Assembly: GCA_964195715.1 (NCBI GenBank)
Contig: CAXMRU010000183.1
Coordinates: forward strand, 62,001-126,000
Direction of reading: 5' to 3'
Origin: Benthicola sp964195715
GTDB lineage: Bacteria > Gemmatimonadota > Gemmatimonadetes > Palauibacterales > Palauibacteraceae
DNA: 64,000 nucleotides
This document shows positions 1-8,790 of the stretch, one piece after another (position 1 is the first letter of the stretch; each line of letters begins with the position of its first letter). The notes under the pieces were generated by a model that made no database searches, was not told the origin of the DNA, and worked only from the letters and a program-made list of their open reading frames with translations. Made by a program: the position numbers and the translations under genes.

Positions 1-177
1 CGTGAACGTGACGGCCAGGATGCGCTCGGGTCGCTCGCCCACCTCGAGGACAAGGCGGGCGACCCTCGCCGTAAGAACCCTCGTCTTGCCCGAGCCGGCC
101 CCGGCCAGGACGAGAAGGGGACCGTCGCCGTACTCTACGGCGTGCCTCTGCTCCGGGTTGAGAGCCAGACCAGTCAA
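1..177 (-). CDS. UvrD/PcrA/Rep-type DNA helicase, N-terminal part (cut by window edge)
   Basis: Only the first 59 codons are inside the window. They read LNPEQRHAVEYGDGPLLVLAG and then the Walker A motif GAGSGKT, followed by TRVLTARVARL and ILAVTFT. This is the standard opening of superfamily 1A helicases: the Q motif (LNPEQ), motif I and motif Ia. These ATP-driven 3'-5' helicases unwind DNA in repair and in clearing replication blocks. The start is taken as TTG at 177-175, which overlaps the TGA of the upstream histidine kinase gene (TTGA); no better start is visible. It is the last visible gene of the lipoprotein-serS-kinase-helicase run. UvrD, PcrA and Rep cannot be told apart from this fragment. 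Confidence 0.85.
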   Translation of the reverse strand, partial: MTGLALNPEQRHAVEYGDGPLLVLAGAGSGKTRVLTARVARLVLEVGERPERILAVTFT

Positions 178-1358
178 GCGTCCGGACCCGCGAGCGGAAG
201 AGAGATGGCGAAGCTCGTCCCCACGTCGGTGGATTCCAGCGTGATCGAGCCCTTGTGAGCGCTTACGAAGATCCGCCGAACCAGAGAGAGCCCGACGCCC
301 CACCCGCCCTGCTTCGTCGTGACTCCCACGTCGAACAGGCGCCCACGGAGCGCGGGGTCGACCCCCGGGCCATCGTCGGCGAAGCGCAGCCGAGCCATTC
401 CGTCTTCCGCGCCTTGCCACGTCACGCTGATCACCCCGTCGCGGCCGGCAAGCGAGTCCAGAGCATTCTTGAACAGATTCTCGAAGGCCCACTCGAGGAG
501 CGTCTCGTTACCCAGTACCGGCGGCGCGTCCTCCGGAACCTTGGTCACGAGGCTCACGTGCTCGCGCATGGACGGTGTCCGCGCACGGAAATATCTCCCG
601 AGCCGGTCGACCACCTCGTACAGCGACACGGGGCGGAACGCGGTTTTCCTCCCGATCAGCTCGAAACGCCGCGACACCTTCTCCAGACGCCGGACGTCGT
701 CCTCCATCTCCTCGAGCACGCCGATTCCGTCGGGTCGCAGGGCCTCTGGCGGGGCCGTGTCCTCGAGCAGCTCGAGCCAGCCGACCAGGGAGCTCAGCGG
801 CGTGCCCATCTGGTGCGCGGATTCCCTGGCCATTGCTGTCCAGATCCGTTCCCTCTCGCTCCGGGAGGAAGTGCGAATCATCCAGACGCCGGTGCCCACC
901 ACGCCGAGGAGCAACATGGCCTGCAGCCACGGAATCCAACGCAGCCGCCGCAAGTAGAGAGGCACACCGTAGTGCACTACGAAATTCCGGTCGGTGTCTA
1001 CCAGCGGAGGATTCTCCGCATCCAGGCTCTCCACATAGCGGCGCACACGCTCCACGTGATCGGGATCGTCGAGCTTCGCCTCGAAGGGGAGGTTGCGGGT
1101 CAGGGTCGGGGAGCCCTCCATGTCCGTCTGCACGACCGGAATTCCCAGGTCGTACAGCTGAAGTAGGAGCTTGAACTCGGATTCCGCGGTCATGCCTTCC
1201 GGAGACGCGACGGCCTGCACCACCTGGAAGTAGATGTGGCTGAACACAGCTGCGTTGGCCCGCATCTCCTGCGACAGCTGCCAGGTGTAGGCGAGATAGG
1301 ATATCAGGACCGCAGAGAATGCGGCGACGATGCCGATCGGTACCAGTCGCCGGATCAC
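174..1358 (-). CDS. Membrane sensor histidine kinase
   Basis: A 394-residue two-transmembrane sensor kinase. One membrane helix lies at about residues 5-25 and a second at about 141-160, with roughly 110 extracytoplasmic residues between them as a possible sensor. The phospho-acceptor region reads ARESAHQMGTPLSSL with His182, followed by a GHKL ATPase domain with an N box (FENLFKNALDSL), a G1 box (FADDGPGVD) and a glycine-rich G2 box (GGWGVGLSLV). All catalytic boxes are present, so it should be active. No response regulator is encoded nearby, so the partner and signal are unknown. ATG at 1358 overlaps the serS stop by 4 bases (ATGA), and its own stop overlaps the helicase start. Confidence 0.9.
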   Translation of the reverse strand: MIRRLVPIGIVAAFSAVLISYLAYTWQLSQEMRANAAVFSHIYFQVVQAVASPEGMTAESEFKLLLQLYDLGIPVVQTDMEGSPTLTRNLPFEAKLDDPDHVERVRRYVESLDAENPPLVDTDRNFVVHYGVPLYLRRLRWIPWLQAMLLLGVVGTGVWMIRTSSRSERERIWTAMARESAHQMGTPLSSLVGWLELLEDTAPPEALRPDGIGVLEEMEDDVRRLEKVSRRFELIGRKTAFRPVSLYEVVDRLGRYFRARTPSMREHVSLVTKVPEDAPPVLGNETLLEWAFENLFKNALDSLAGRDGVISVTWQGAEDGMARLRFADDGPGVDPALRGRLFDVGVTTKQGGWGVGLSLVRRIFVSAHKGSITLESTDVGTSFAISLPLAGPDA

Positions 1359-2635
1359 GAAACCGTAAGTTTCTCCTGTCGCACTCGGTCGCGCAGCGCC
1401 TCGGGGACGATCACGCTGCCGTCCTCCTGCTGGTTATTTTCGAGCACGGCCGCCAGGATTCTCGCCAGCGCGACGCCCGACCCGTTGAGCGTATGCACGA
1501 ACGAGGGCTTCGCAGTCCCGTCCGCTCGATACCGGATGTCGGCTCGCCTCGCCTGGTAGTCGGTGTAACAAGAGCAACTCGACACTTCCAACCACCGGCC
1601 CACGCCCGCCGACCACACCTCGAGATCGTACGTGATCGCGTTGGCGAATCCGAGGTCGCCGGCCGGAAGGAGAATTCGGCGATACGGAAGCTCCAGCTTC
1701 TCGAGCACGGTCTCCGCGTGACGCGTGAGCACCTCGAGCTCGTCCCCGGAGGCCTCCGGCTCCGTAAACCGCACGAGCTCCACCTTGTCGAACTGGTGCA
1801 CCCGCAGGAGTCCGCGAGTGTCGCGACCCGCCGCCCCTGCCTCCCGACGGAAGCAAGGAGTATACGCGACATAGGCTATCGGAAGCTCACGTCCGTCGAG
1901 AATCTCACCGCGATGAAGGTTCGTAAGTGGGACCTCGGCAGTCGGTATGAGAAACAGGTCGTCCGGCTCCGTCCGATACTGGTCCTCTTCGAACTTCGGA
2001 AGCTGCCCCGTCCCGACCAGGCAATCGCGATTCGTGAGAAACGGAGGCGCTACCTCCGTGTATCCGTGCTCTCGCGTATGGAGGTCCAGCATGAAATCGA
2101 TGAGGGCCCGGTTGAGCCGGGCGCCCGCGCCCATCAGGAGAGGAAACCCGGACCCGGCGATGCGAGCCCCTCGCTCGAGGTCGAGCAGGCCAAGGTCCGA
2201 CCCCAGGTCCCAGTGAGTCCGCGCCTCGAAGTCCATGGCACGAGGGGTGCCCCACTCGTGGACGACCTCGAATTCGCCTTCCCCTCCCGCCGGGACCCGC
2301 TCATCGGGAATATTGGGGATGCTAAGGAGCTCGCCACGGAGGGCGTCCTCGATCTCCTGAAGACCACCGTCCAGACCGCGGATATGGTCCGCGACCGTCT
2401 GCATATCGGCGATCAGCTCCGACGCGTCCGCGCCGTCCCGCTTCCGGTCCCCGATCTCGTGGGACACCTCGTTACGACGCGCCTTGAGTACCTCGACTTC
2501 GGCGATAATGTCCCGTCGCCGAGCGTCGAGCGCCAGGGCCCTATCCAGCGCCTCGAGGACGCTCGGATCACCGCGGCGGGCCAGACGCTCCCGGACTTCG
2601 TCCGCCCCGGCACGGAACGTCCGGAGGTCGAGCAC
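1355..2635 (-). CDS. serS: Seryl-tRNA synthetase
   Basis: A 426-residue class II aminoacyl-tRNA synthetase that charges tRNA-Ser with serine in the cytoplasm. Residues 1 to about 105 form the family's tRNA-binding antiparallel coiled-coil arm, starting MLDLRTFRAG. The catalytic core shows the serine-pocket segment TAEVPLTNL (232-240), motif 2 from CFRREAG to VHQFDKVELV (about 261-287) and motif 3 with TLNGSGVALAR and LENNQ (about 382-402). Length and motif order are normal for bacterial SerRS. ATG at 2635 directly follows the stop of the lipoprotein gene, and the kinase gene overlaps its end. Confidence 0.98.
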   Translation of the reverse strand: MLDLRTFRAGADEVRERLARRGDPSVLEALDRALALDARRRDIIAEVEVLKARRNEVSHEIGDRKRDGADASELIADMQTVADHIRGLDGGLQEIEDALRGELLSIPNIPDERVPAGGEGEFEVVHEWGTPRAMDFEARTHWDLGSDLGLLDLERGARIAGSGFPLLMGAGARLNRALIDFMLDLHTREHGYTEVAPPFLTNRDCLVGTGQLPKFEEDQYRTEPDDLFLIPTAEVPLTNLHRGEILDGRELPIAYVAYTPCFRREAGAAGRDTRGLLRVHQFDKVELVRFTEPEASGDELEVLTRHAETVLEKLELPYRRILLPAGDLGFANAITYDLEVWSAGVGRWLEVSSCSCYTDYQARRADIRYRADGTAKPSFVHTLNGSGVALARILAAVLENNQQEDGSVIVPEALRDRVRQEKLTVS

Positions 2636-3196
2636 CTACTCCTCGGCCCCCGGCACCAGCGTTCGCTTCTCGCAGTTCGGATTCACCAGGTGTATGAACG
2701 AGATCGTCCCTTCCATCGGGTCGATCGCCTGGATCTCCACCTTGGCAAACCTCCTGCAGCGAAGGTTGCCGAACGCGGGGTCGCGTCGGCTCTGAACAGC
2801 AAATACATCGCCCACTGCGACCGGCAGGGAATCCAGGTTCGTGTACCCGTTCTCCGGGGCCTCACGCAGCGCGTCGAACGTCTGCAAGACCTTCTGCAGG
2901 CCCGCGTCCAGGTCCTCACCCGTGATCGCGCCACGCGGCCACAACACGGCGCTGCCATCCTCCTGGATCTGGAACAGGAAATCCCAGCCGGAGAACTGAT
3001 CGGTCCGTACCGACCCGCCCGTGATCACATCGAATGCTGACGGGTCGGCGACCGCACCAGCAGACACGTCCACCAGCGTGGCCTCTCCCGGCTCGTCCGG
3101 AATGGGAATCAGGGTCGGCTCCAACGAGTTGCTACAGGCGGTCAGCCCGAAAAGGGTCACGGCCATCGCGACCCCCATATATCGATTCAAAGACAA
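2636..3196 (-). CDS. Putative lipoprotein of unknown function
   Basis: A 186-residue protein with an N-terminal signal peptide ending in a lipobox: FGLTAC with Cys21 as the lipidation site. It should be exported, lipid-modified and held in a membrane, probably the outer membrane because Ser follows Cys21 rather than Asp. The mature part has no motif I recognise. A TTG start at 3196 is favoured because a GGAGGAG ribosome site sits 8 bases upstream; an in-frame ATG at 3178 would leave almost no charged n-region. The stop abuts serS directly, so the two are probably co-transcribed, but nothing links the functions. Confidence 0.7.
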   Translation of the reverse strand: MSLNRYMGVAMAVTLFGLTACSNSLEPTLIPIPDEPGEATLVDVSAGAVADPSAFDVITGGSVRTDQFSGWDFLFQIQEDGSAVLWPRGAITGEDLDAGLQKVLQTFDALREAPENGYTNLDSLPVAVGDVFAVQSRRDPAFGNLRCRRFAKVEIQAIDPMEGTISFIHLVNPNCEKRTLVPGAEE

Positions 3197-3344
3197 GAGA
3201 TCTGCTCCTCCAAGGGTTGCTCCTCCCCGGCAAGATAGCAGAGTTTCTCCCCGGCGCGAGGTCCAGTACCTTGCATCTCATGGCCAGATTACTCGCGTCG
3301 GCACTCGCTGTTCCCGATTCCGCCAGGGCAGCCCGGAGTACCAG

Positions 3345-4382
3345 ATGACACTGACTCATTCGTGCTTTGTCGTCGTGCTGGCAGGCGGCGAGGGGAGCCG
3401 CTTCTGGCCCGCGTCGAGGCCGGAGCGTCCGAAGCAGCTTCTCCCGCTCGGAAGCGACCATCCCCTGATCGAGGACACACTCGTCCGCGCAGATGCTCTC
3501 GTGGGTCCGGAACGTGTCCGGGTGATCGCGAGCGCGCCTCTCGTTGACCCGCTGTGCGCGGCGGCCCCGGGCCTTGACGCGACCAGCTTCCTCGTCGAGC
3601 CCACGGCGCGCAACACGGGCCCGGCGCTCACGTGGGCGGCGTTCGAGATCGAACGCGAGAGTCCGGGATCTCTGATGATCTCCCTGCACGCCGATCACGT
3701 CATACATCCGCTGGACGAATTCCTAGAGACGATCGGGCGAGCGGTGGAGGCAGCCGAGCGGGGATCCCTCGTCTGCATAGGTATCGAGCCCGATCGACCG
3801 GAAACGGGCTACGGATACGTTGAGGTCGGTGAGTCGACAGGTGACCGGACCTCGCGCGCCCTCCGGTTCGTCGAGAAGCCCGATCGGGCGACGGCAGAGG
3901 CATACCTGGCGAAGGGTGGCTTCCTCTGGAATTCAGGGATTTTCGTATGGCGTGCCGCCGCTCTGCTCGCGGCGATCCGAGACCTGGCCCCTGAGATCTC
4001 CGGTGCGCTACCGCTTCTCGAGTCCCACGGCCCGGAGGCCTTCTTCGCGGCCGTCGAGGCAGTGAGCATCGACGTATCCGTAATGGAGCGATCGCCGTCG
4101 GTCGAGGTGGTCCGAGCGAGTTTCTCGTGGGACGATGTGGGCTCGTGGAACGCCCTCGCCCGGACGCGAGAGGCGGACGAGCACGGCAATATCATCGTGG
4201 GCCCCGCTGCAGTGTTCGAAGCCGCGAATAACATCGTGTGGGCCGAAGACGGCGACGTGGTGCTGTTCGGCGTCGACGACCTCGTGGTCGTCCGATCCGG
4301 CAACCGGACGCTAGTCATGAGGCGTTCGTCGGCGCCCGATCTAAAGAGGCTCGTGGAGCGCCTGCGCGAGGGAGGCGAGTGA
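3345..4382 (+). CDS. manC: Mannose-1-phosphate guanylyltransferase
   Basis: A 345-residue nucleotidyltransferase that makes GDP-mannose from mannose 1-phosphate and GTP, feeding glycan and polysaccharide synthesis. The nucleotide-binding signature LAGGEGSRFWP (12-22) is followed by RPKQ with Lys30. Also visible are VEPTARNTGPA, SLHADHVI, the FVEKPD loop and FLWNSGIFVW, all typical of the GMP-type enzymes. It lacks the C-terminal phosphomannose isomerase domain of the bifunctional forms. The ATG at 3345 has a GGAG ribosome site 7 bases upstream. It is the first gene of a plus-strand trio and is followed after 1 base by a GlmU-like gene, suggesting a shared role in sugar-nucleotide supply. Confidence 0.9.
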   Translation: MTLTHSCFVVVLAGGEGSRFWPASRPERPKQLLPLGSDHPLIEDTLVRADALVGPERVRVIASAPLVDPLCAAAPGLDATSFLVEPTARNTGPALTWAAFEIERESPGSLMISLHADHVIHPLDEFLETIGRAVEAAERGSLVCIGIEPDRPETGYGYVEVGESTGDRTSRALRFVEKPDRATAEAYLAKGGFLWNSGIFVWRAAALLAAIRDLAPEISGALPLLESHGPEAFFAAVEAVSIDVSVMERSPSVEVVRASFSWDDVGSWNALARTREADEHGNIIVGPAAVFEAANNIVWAEDGDVVLFGVDDLVVVRSGNRTLVMRRSSAPDLKRLVERLREGGE

Positions 4383-4383
4383 C

Positions 4384-5616
4384 GTGAAACTATATCTGTT
4401 CGACGACCGAGTGGCCGACGATTGGCACCCGTATTCGCTCACGCGTCCCGTCTCAGAGCTCCTGTACGGCACACTGCTCTTGCGTGAGCGCCTCGAGCGA
4501 TTCGCCGGCCGACCCGTAACGGCTCTACTGAGCCGCGCGTGGCTACAGCAGTTTCAGGAACCCGGAGCGCCCACAGCGTTCGCCCGCGATGAAGAGCTGC
4601 CCGAGGACGAGCGCCTTCTGCTGTCTTCGCGATTCGTTCCCGGGGCGCATGCACGGTTCGAGGGACGTGGAGACGCCCCCATCCTGCTCGTAACGGAGGA
4701 TGAAATCGTCGGCTGCTACCTGCCGCAGGGACATCGCGGACCGGAACCCGGCTGGCTCGAGGCGCCTGGAGGTCCCGCTGGACCCGGAGACTGGGTCGAG
4801 AGGCAGGTCGATGGGGGGTGCGTGAACGCCGTCTGGCGACTCGTGGCCGAGAACCCGGGCCGGCTGGAGGCGGACCTGGCTGCCGAAGCGGCCTCTCGCG
4901 GAGGTATCGAGCAACTACCTCAAGGGACCTGGCGGCAGGGTGACGCGGCGCTGATGCTCGGCGCCGACGTCCGGGTCGAGCCCGGCGTCCTGTTCGACAC
5001 CCGACACGGCCCCATTCGGCTGGCAGACGGCGTGGAGGTGCGGGCGGGCTCGCGCCTCGAGGGTCCCCTGCACGTGGGCCGCGACACGATCCTGCTCGGA
5101 GGGGCGATCGGGACTTCCAGCATCGGTCCCGTGTGCCGGCTGCGGGGAGAGATCGAGGAATCCGTGATCCTCGGGCAGTCGAACAAGGCGCATGACGGAT
5201 TCCTGGGACACTCGTATGTCGGTCGGTGGGTGAACCTGGGGGCGATGACCACCAACAGCGACCTCAAGAACAACTACGGCCCGGTTCGCCTCGGCAGCCC
5301 CGCGGGCCCGGTCGAGACGGGTTTGACCAAGCTGGGGTGCCTGCTCGGCGATCACGTGAAGACGGCGATCGGGACCCGTATCAATACTGGAACCGTGGTC
5401 GGTGCCGGAGCCAACCTGTTCGGCGACTCGATTCCGCCGGCCTGGGTACGCCCATTTGCGTGGGGATCGGACCCGGCGGGACCCCTGTTCGAGCAAGTTC
5501 GCTTCCTGAGTCTCGCGAAGCGCGTTCTCGAGCGCCGTGGCGTGCAGTACGACGAGCAGACGGACGCCTGGTTGGCGGCATGCTGGGATGCTGGCACCGG
5601 GGAGGATGGCGTTTGA
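4384..5616 (+). CDS. GlmU-like sugar nucleotidyltransferase with left-handed beta-helix
   Basis: A 410-residue protein of the GlmU-like family (NTP_transf_4 type). The N-terminus, FDDRVADDWHPYSLTRPVSE, has the family's LFDD...TRP pattern in place of the classical LAAGxGTRM loop. Residues about 200-360 form an imperfect hexapeptide-repeat region, including SIGPVCRLRGEIEESVILG, SYVGRWVNLGAMTTNSDLKNN and IGTRINTGTVVGAG, expected to fold as a left-handed beta-helix like the GlmU acetyltransferase domain. Members are predicted to act on N-acetylglucosamine 1-phosphate or a related sugar phosphate; the substrate here is unproven. It follows the mannose-1-phosphate guanylyltransferase by 1 base and overlaps the next gene by 4. 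Confidence 0.8.
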   Translation: MKLYLFDDRVADDWHPYSLTRPVSELLYGTLLLRERLERFAGRPVTALLSRAWLQQFQEPGAPTAFARDEELPEDERLLLSSRFVPGAHARFEGRGDAPILLVTEDEIVGCYLPQGHRGPEPGWLEAPGGPAGPGDWVERQVDGGCVNAVWRLVAENPGRLEADLAAEAASRGGIEQLPQGTWRQGDAALMLGADVRVEPGVLFDTRHGPIRLADGVEVRAGSRLEGPLHVGRDTILLGGAIGTSSIGPVCRLRGEIEESVILGQSNKAHDGFLGHSYVGRWVNLGAMTTNSDLKNNYGPVRLGSPAGPVETGLTKLGCLLGDHVKTAIGTRINTGTVVGAGANLFGDSIPPAWVRPFAWGSDPAGPLFEQVRFLSLAKRVLERRGVQYDEQTDAWLAACWDAGTGEDGV

Positions 5617-6473
5617 GGGTCGCCACACTGGGTAGCGGGAGCCGGGGCAACTCCGTGTTCATCGAATGCGGAGAGACCCGGTTCCTGGTGGACGCGGGAT
5701 TCAGCGGAGCCGAGATCGCCCGGCGCCTGGCGGTGCTCGGAGTGGATCCCGGGTCGATTCAAGGAATCGTCGTCACCCACGAGCATCGCGATCACACGGC
5801 AGGAATCGGCATCGCCGCCCGCCGTTGGAAATGGCCTCTGTACATCACCCCCGCCACACAGCGCGCCTGTGCACCCCTTCTCCGCGGGGCGGAGACGATC
5901 CGTCACTACCGGGGCGAAGTGCCCTTCGATCTCGGAGAGGTCACGATTCACCCGGCGTCCACGTGCCATGACGCGGCGGATCCTGTCGCCCTGACGGTGA
6001 CGGACACACAGAGCGGACTGAAGGTGGGCGTCGCGACCGACCTCGGGCGGGCGACCACATCGGTTAGAGTCGCGCTCTCCGGATGCCATTTCGTGGTACT
6101 GGAGTCGAACCACGACGAGATCATGCTTCGCGAGAGTCCGTACCCATGGTCGGTGAAGCAGCGGATCGGTGGAAGCCGCGGCCACCTGTCGAACCGGCTC
6201 GCCGCTGACCTGTCCGTCGACTTGCTCCACCCGGAGCTCGGAGGCTTCCTGCTGGCGCACCTCAGCGACGAATGCAACGAGCCCGAGGCGGCCAGGAACA
6301 TGGCCCGCAAGCAACTGGAGCGGAAAGGTTTCCGGGGCGTAGTGGACGTCGCGCGACAGGAGCAGCCCTCGGCTCTATACGACGTAGCTTCCCTCGTGGA
6401 TACCGTGCGAAACGGGGGGGCTCAGCTCGAGTTCTTCGGCCAGGTAGCGCGGCGGCCCGTGGCGCCCCGCTGA
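5613..6473 (+). CDS. MBL-fold metallo-hydrolase, WalJ/YycJ-like
   Basis: A 286-residue metallo-beta-lactamase-fold protein. It opens RVATLGSGSRGNSVFIECGE and carries the zinc-binding motif THEHRDH (HxHxDH), later STCHDAADP and the family-typical LESNHDE and HLSNRLAA segments. This matches the WalJ/YycJ (VicX) group, whose members are linked to cell-envelope and DNA-related functions in Firmicutes; the substrate is not known. The start is TTG at 5613, overlapping the GlmU-like stop as TTGA, which gives the right N-terminus. An earlier in-frame extension would run antiparallel to the family. The gene ends 10 bases from the convergent rseP. Confidence 0.85.
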   Translation: MRVATLGSGSRGNSVFIECGETRFLVDAGFSGAEIARRLAVLGVDPGSIQGIVVTHEHRDHTAGIGIAARRWKWPLYITPATQRACAPLLRGAETIRHYRGEVPFDLGEVTIHPASTCHDAADPVALTVTDTQSGLKVGVATDLGRATTSVRVALSGCHFVVLESNHDEIMLRESPYPWSVKQRIGGSRGHLSNRLAADLSVDLLHPELGGFLLAHLSDECNEPEAARNMARKQLERKGFRGVVDVARQEQPSALYDVASLVDTVRNGGAQLEFFGQVARRPVAPR

Positions 6474-6483
6474 GTCTCCCCGA

Positions 6484-7578
6484 TCAGATCCCCACCAGGC
6501 GCATGATGTCGTTCGCGAACACGAGCACCATCAGCCCCAACACGAACATCATGCCGACCTGCGTCAGACGCAGACGGCTCTCTACGCTCACGGGTCGCCC
6601 CCCACGCAACGCTTCAGCGAACAGGAACACGAGGTGCCCACCGTCCAGCACCGGTATAGGCAGCAGGTTGAGGACAGCGAGGTTCACGCTGATGATGGCC
6701 ATGAAGTTCAGAAACGCCGAAAGCCCTTGCCGGGCGGCCGCCCCTGAGAGCTGACCGATCACGATCGGTCCACCGAGATCTCTGGCGGATTCACGCCCCG
6801 TCACGAGCCGTTTGAGGAACGTGAAGATCTCGAGTGTCCAGGCGCCGGTGCGGTGCCAGCCGGCAGCGACCGCCTCCGTCATGCTCAGGTCACGTGTGGC
6901 CCGGTCCAGCCAGGGACCCATGCCCACGCGACCGAATTCCACCGAGTCACGAGCAAACTCGACGTACACTACGTCCGGCTGCGGTGTCGCCTCGAGATCG
7001 ACGCGTTCGGTCTCCCTCTGGACACGGAACGTAATCGGAACGGAGGGACGCATGCTCACATACTGCACCACTTCATCCCAGTTCTTGATCCGCCGTCCGT
7101 CGAGCTCGAGGATCACGTCGCCCCGCTGAAAACCAGCCTGCTCGGCAGGGCTGTCAGGAATCACATCTCCAACGATCGGGTCGATGATTCCCTCGGAGCC
7201 GGCGACGAACGTAAACGCGGCGAAGGCGAAGACGAAGTTCATCGTCACACCCGCCACGATGACCAGGAACCGGGCCCACCATGGCTTGGCGTCGAAATCG
7301 CGCGGAGAGGGTTGACGAGCAGGCGCTGCCTGGCCCTCGAGCGCGGCCGTTGCCTCCTCTCCCACCATTCCTTCCATCTTCACGTAGCCGCCCAGCGGAA
7401 TTGCTGCAAGCACGTATTCCGTCTCACCGCGCTTGAACCCGGCGATCTTCGGTCCGAAACCGATCGAGAATCGGGACACCTCGATGTCCACTGCTTTGGC
7501 CGCCCAGAAGTGCCCTAACTCGTGGACGAGGATAAGGACGCCCAGGACGACGACAGTCGACAAGATGGTGATCAGCAT
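6484..7578 (-). CDS. rseP: RseP-type site-2 membrane protease
   Basis: A 364-residue intramembrane zinc protease of the M50 family. The first membrane helix holds the zinc-binding HELGH (19-23), and the C-terminal membrane segment has NLLPIPVLDGGHL, which supplies the third zinc ligand. One PDZ domain spans about residues 130-210 (DSPAEQAGFQRGDVILELDG). E. coli RseP has two PDZ domains and about 450 residues, so this is the shorter single-PDZ form. In well-studied species it cleaves membrane-bound anti-sigma factors and leftover signal peptides. It ends the thiI-uppS-cdsA-dxr-rseP run, a gene order that is widely conserved apart from thiI. Confidence 0.93.
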   Translation of the reverse strand: MLITILSTVVVLGVLILVHELGHFWAAKAVDIEVSRFSIGFGPKIAGFKRGETEYVLAAIPLGGYVKMEGMVGEEATAALEGQAAPARQPSPRDFDAKPWWARFLVIVAGVTMNFVFAFAAFTFVAGSEGIIDPIVGDVIPDSPAEQAGFQRGDVILELDGRRIKNWDEVVQYVSMRPSVPITFRVQRETERVDLEATPQPDVVYVEFARDSVEFGRVGMGPWLDRATRDLSMTEAVAAGWHRTGAWTLEIFTFLKRLVTGRESARDLGGPIVIGQLSGAAARQGLSAFLNFMAIISVNLAVLNLLPIPVLDGGHLVFLFAEALRGGRPVSVESRLRLTQVGMMFVLGLMVLVFANDIMRLVGI

Positions 7579-7611
7579 TCGCTCAAGCCGCCAGATAAAA
7601 GGTGCGTTCGC

Positions 7612-8790
7612 TCACGGAAGCCTATCACCCCTCGCCAGCGATGGTGTTCCGACTCTCTGCGCCGCGCACACACGTGCCTCCGCGTCAACGTGGATCAGAT
7701 TCTCCAGGCTGTCGATCGGAGATGACGGGATCGCTGACAGGGCGTGCTCGACCACGGTGGGGATGCCTGTGAACCCGATGCGATTCTCCAGGAACGCTGC
7801 CACAGCCACTTCGTTGGCCGCGTTGTAGACGGCTGGTGCCGTGCCACCGACGCGGCCGGCCTCGACACCGAGGTCGAACATTGGGAAGTCCTCGTGACGC
7901 AGGCGCTCGAATTCGAGCGGACCCGACTCCACGGGGTCGAAAGCTCGAAACTGGTTCTCGAGACGCTCGGGACCCGACAGGGCGTACAGGATCGGGACTT
8001 CCATCGTCGGGTGTCCCAGCTGGGCCATCGTGGAACCGTCCCGGAATTCCACCATCGAATGGACGATCGACGCGGGGTGGACGACAACCTCGATCTGATC
8101 AAAATCGAACCCGAACAGCAGGTGCGCCTCGATGACCTCGAGCGCCTTGTTCGCCAGCGTCGCCGAGTCCACCGTGATCTTCTGCCCCATGCTCCAGGTG
8201 GGGTGCGCGAGCGCGTCTTCCGGCCTGATGGAAGCAAACTCCGCACGGGACAGCCCACGGAACGGGCCGCCGGAAGCCGTGAGTATGACACGATTCACCT
8301 CGGACGTGGGACGCTGGCAGAGACACTGCATGATCGCGCTGTGCTCACTGTCTACCGGCACGATCTCCCCTCCGCCGGTTCGAGCCGTCTCGAGCACGAG
8401 GTCCCCACCCACGACCAGCGACTCCTTGTTCGCGAGGGCCAGCCGCTTGCCCGCTTCCAGCGAGGCGAGGGTCGACTCCAGCCCTGCAAACCCAACCAGA
8501 GCGTTGACCACGGTGGATGACTCGGGATCGGCAGCGGCCATGCGCATTGCCTCGTCGCCGTACCGCCATTCGCCGGGCCAGTCCCGCGCCGGGCCCCGGC
8601 CACCGGAGTCGGCCAGCACCACGTAGTCGGGGTTCCATCGATTCGCGAGCCGGTCCAGCTCCGCGGCCCTTCGTCCCGCGGTCAGAGCCACGACCCGGAA
8701 TCGATCGGGATGACGCGCCACTACGTTTAGAGTCGACCTGCCGATGCTGCCCGTCGCCCCCAGCACGACGACCCCACGGGGTGCGGTCAC
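7612..8790 (-). CDS. dxr: 1-deoxy-D-xylulose 5-phosphate reductoisomerase
   Basis: A 392-residue enzyme that converts DXP to 2-C-methyl-D-erythritol 4-phosphate with NADPH, the committed step of the MEP isoprenoid pathway. The NADPH-binding motif VVLGATGSIG is near the start. Further on come NKESLVVGG, the metal-binding PVDSEHSAI segment, the flexible loop region TASGGPFRG, and HPTWSMGQKITVDSATLANK. The GTG start at 8790 overlaps the cdsA stop (GTGA) and puts the Rossmann motif about ten residues in, as in the family; the longer upstream reading frame lies inside cdsA. Its product pathway supplies the undecaprenyl chain made by UppS in the same operon. Confidence 0.96.
   Translation of the reverse strand: MTAPRGVVVLGATGSIGRSTLNVVARHPDRFRVVALTAGRRAAELDRLANRWNPDYVVLADSGGRGPARDWPGEWRYGDEAMRMAAADPESSTVVNALVGFAGLESTLASLEAGKRLALANKESLVVGGDLVLETARTGGGEIVPVDSEHSAIMQCLCQRPTSEVNRVILTASGGPFRGLSRAEFASIRPEDALAHPTWSMGQKITVDSATLANKALEVIEAHLLFGFDFDQIEVVVHPASIVHSMVEFRDGSTMAQLGHPTMEVPILYALSGPERLENQFRAFDPVESGPLEFERLRHEDFPMFDLGVEAGRVGGTAPAVYNAANEVAVAAFLENRIGFTGIPTVVEHALSAIPSSPIDSLENLIHVDAEARVCAAQRVGTPSLARGDRLP

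Noticed and set aside
1319..3040. Long open frame antisense to serS and the lipoprotein gene
   Set aside because: It has no recognisable domain and mirrors the codon bias of serS; high GC leaves antisense frames open by chance.
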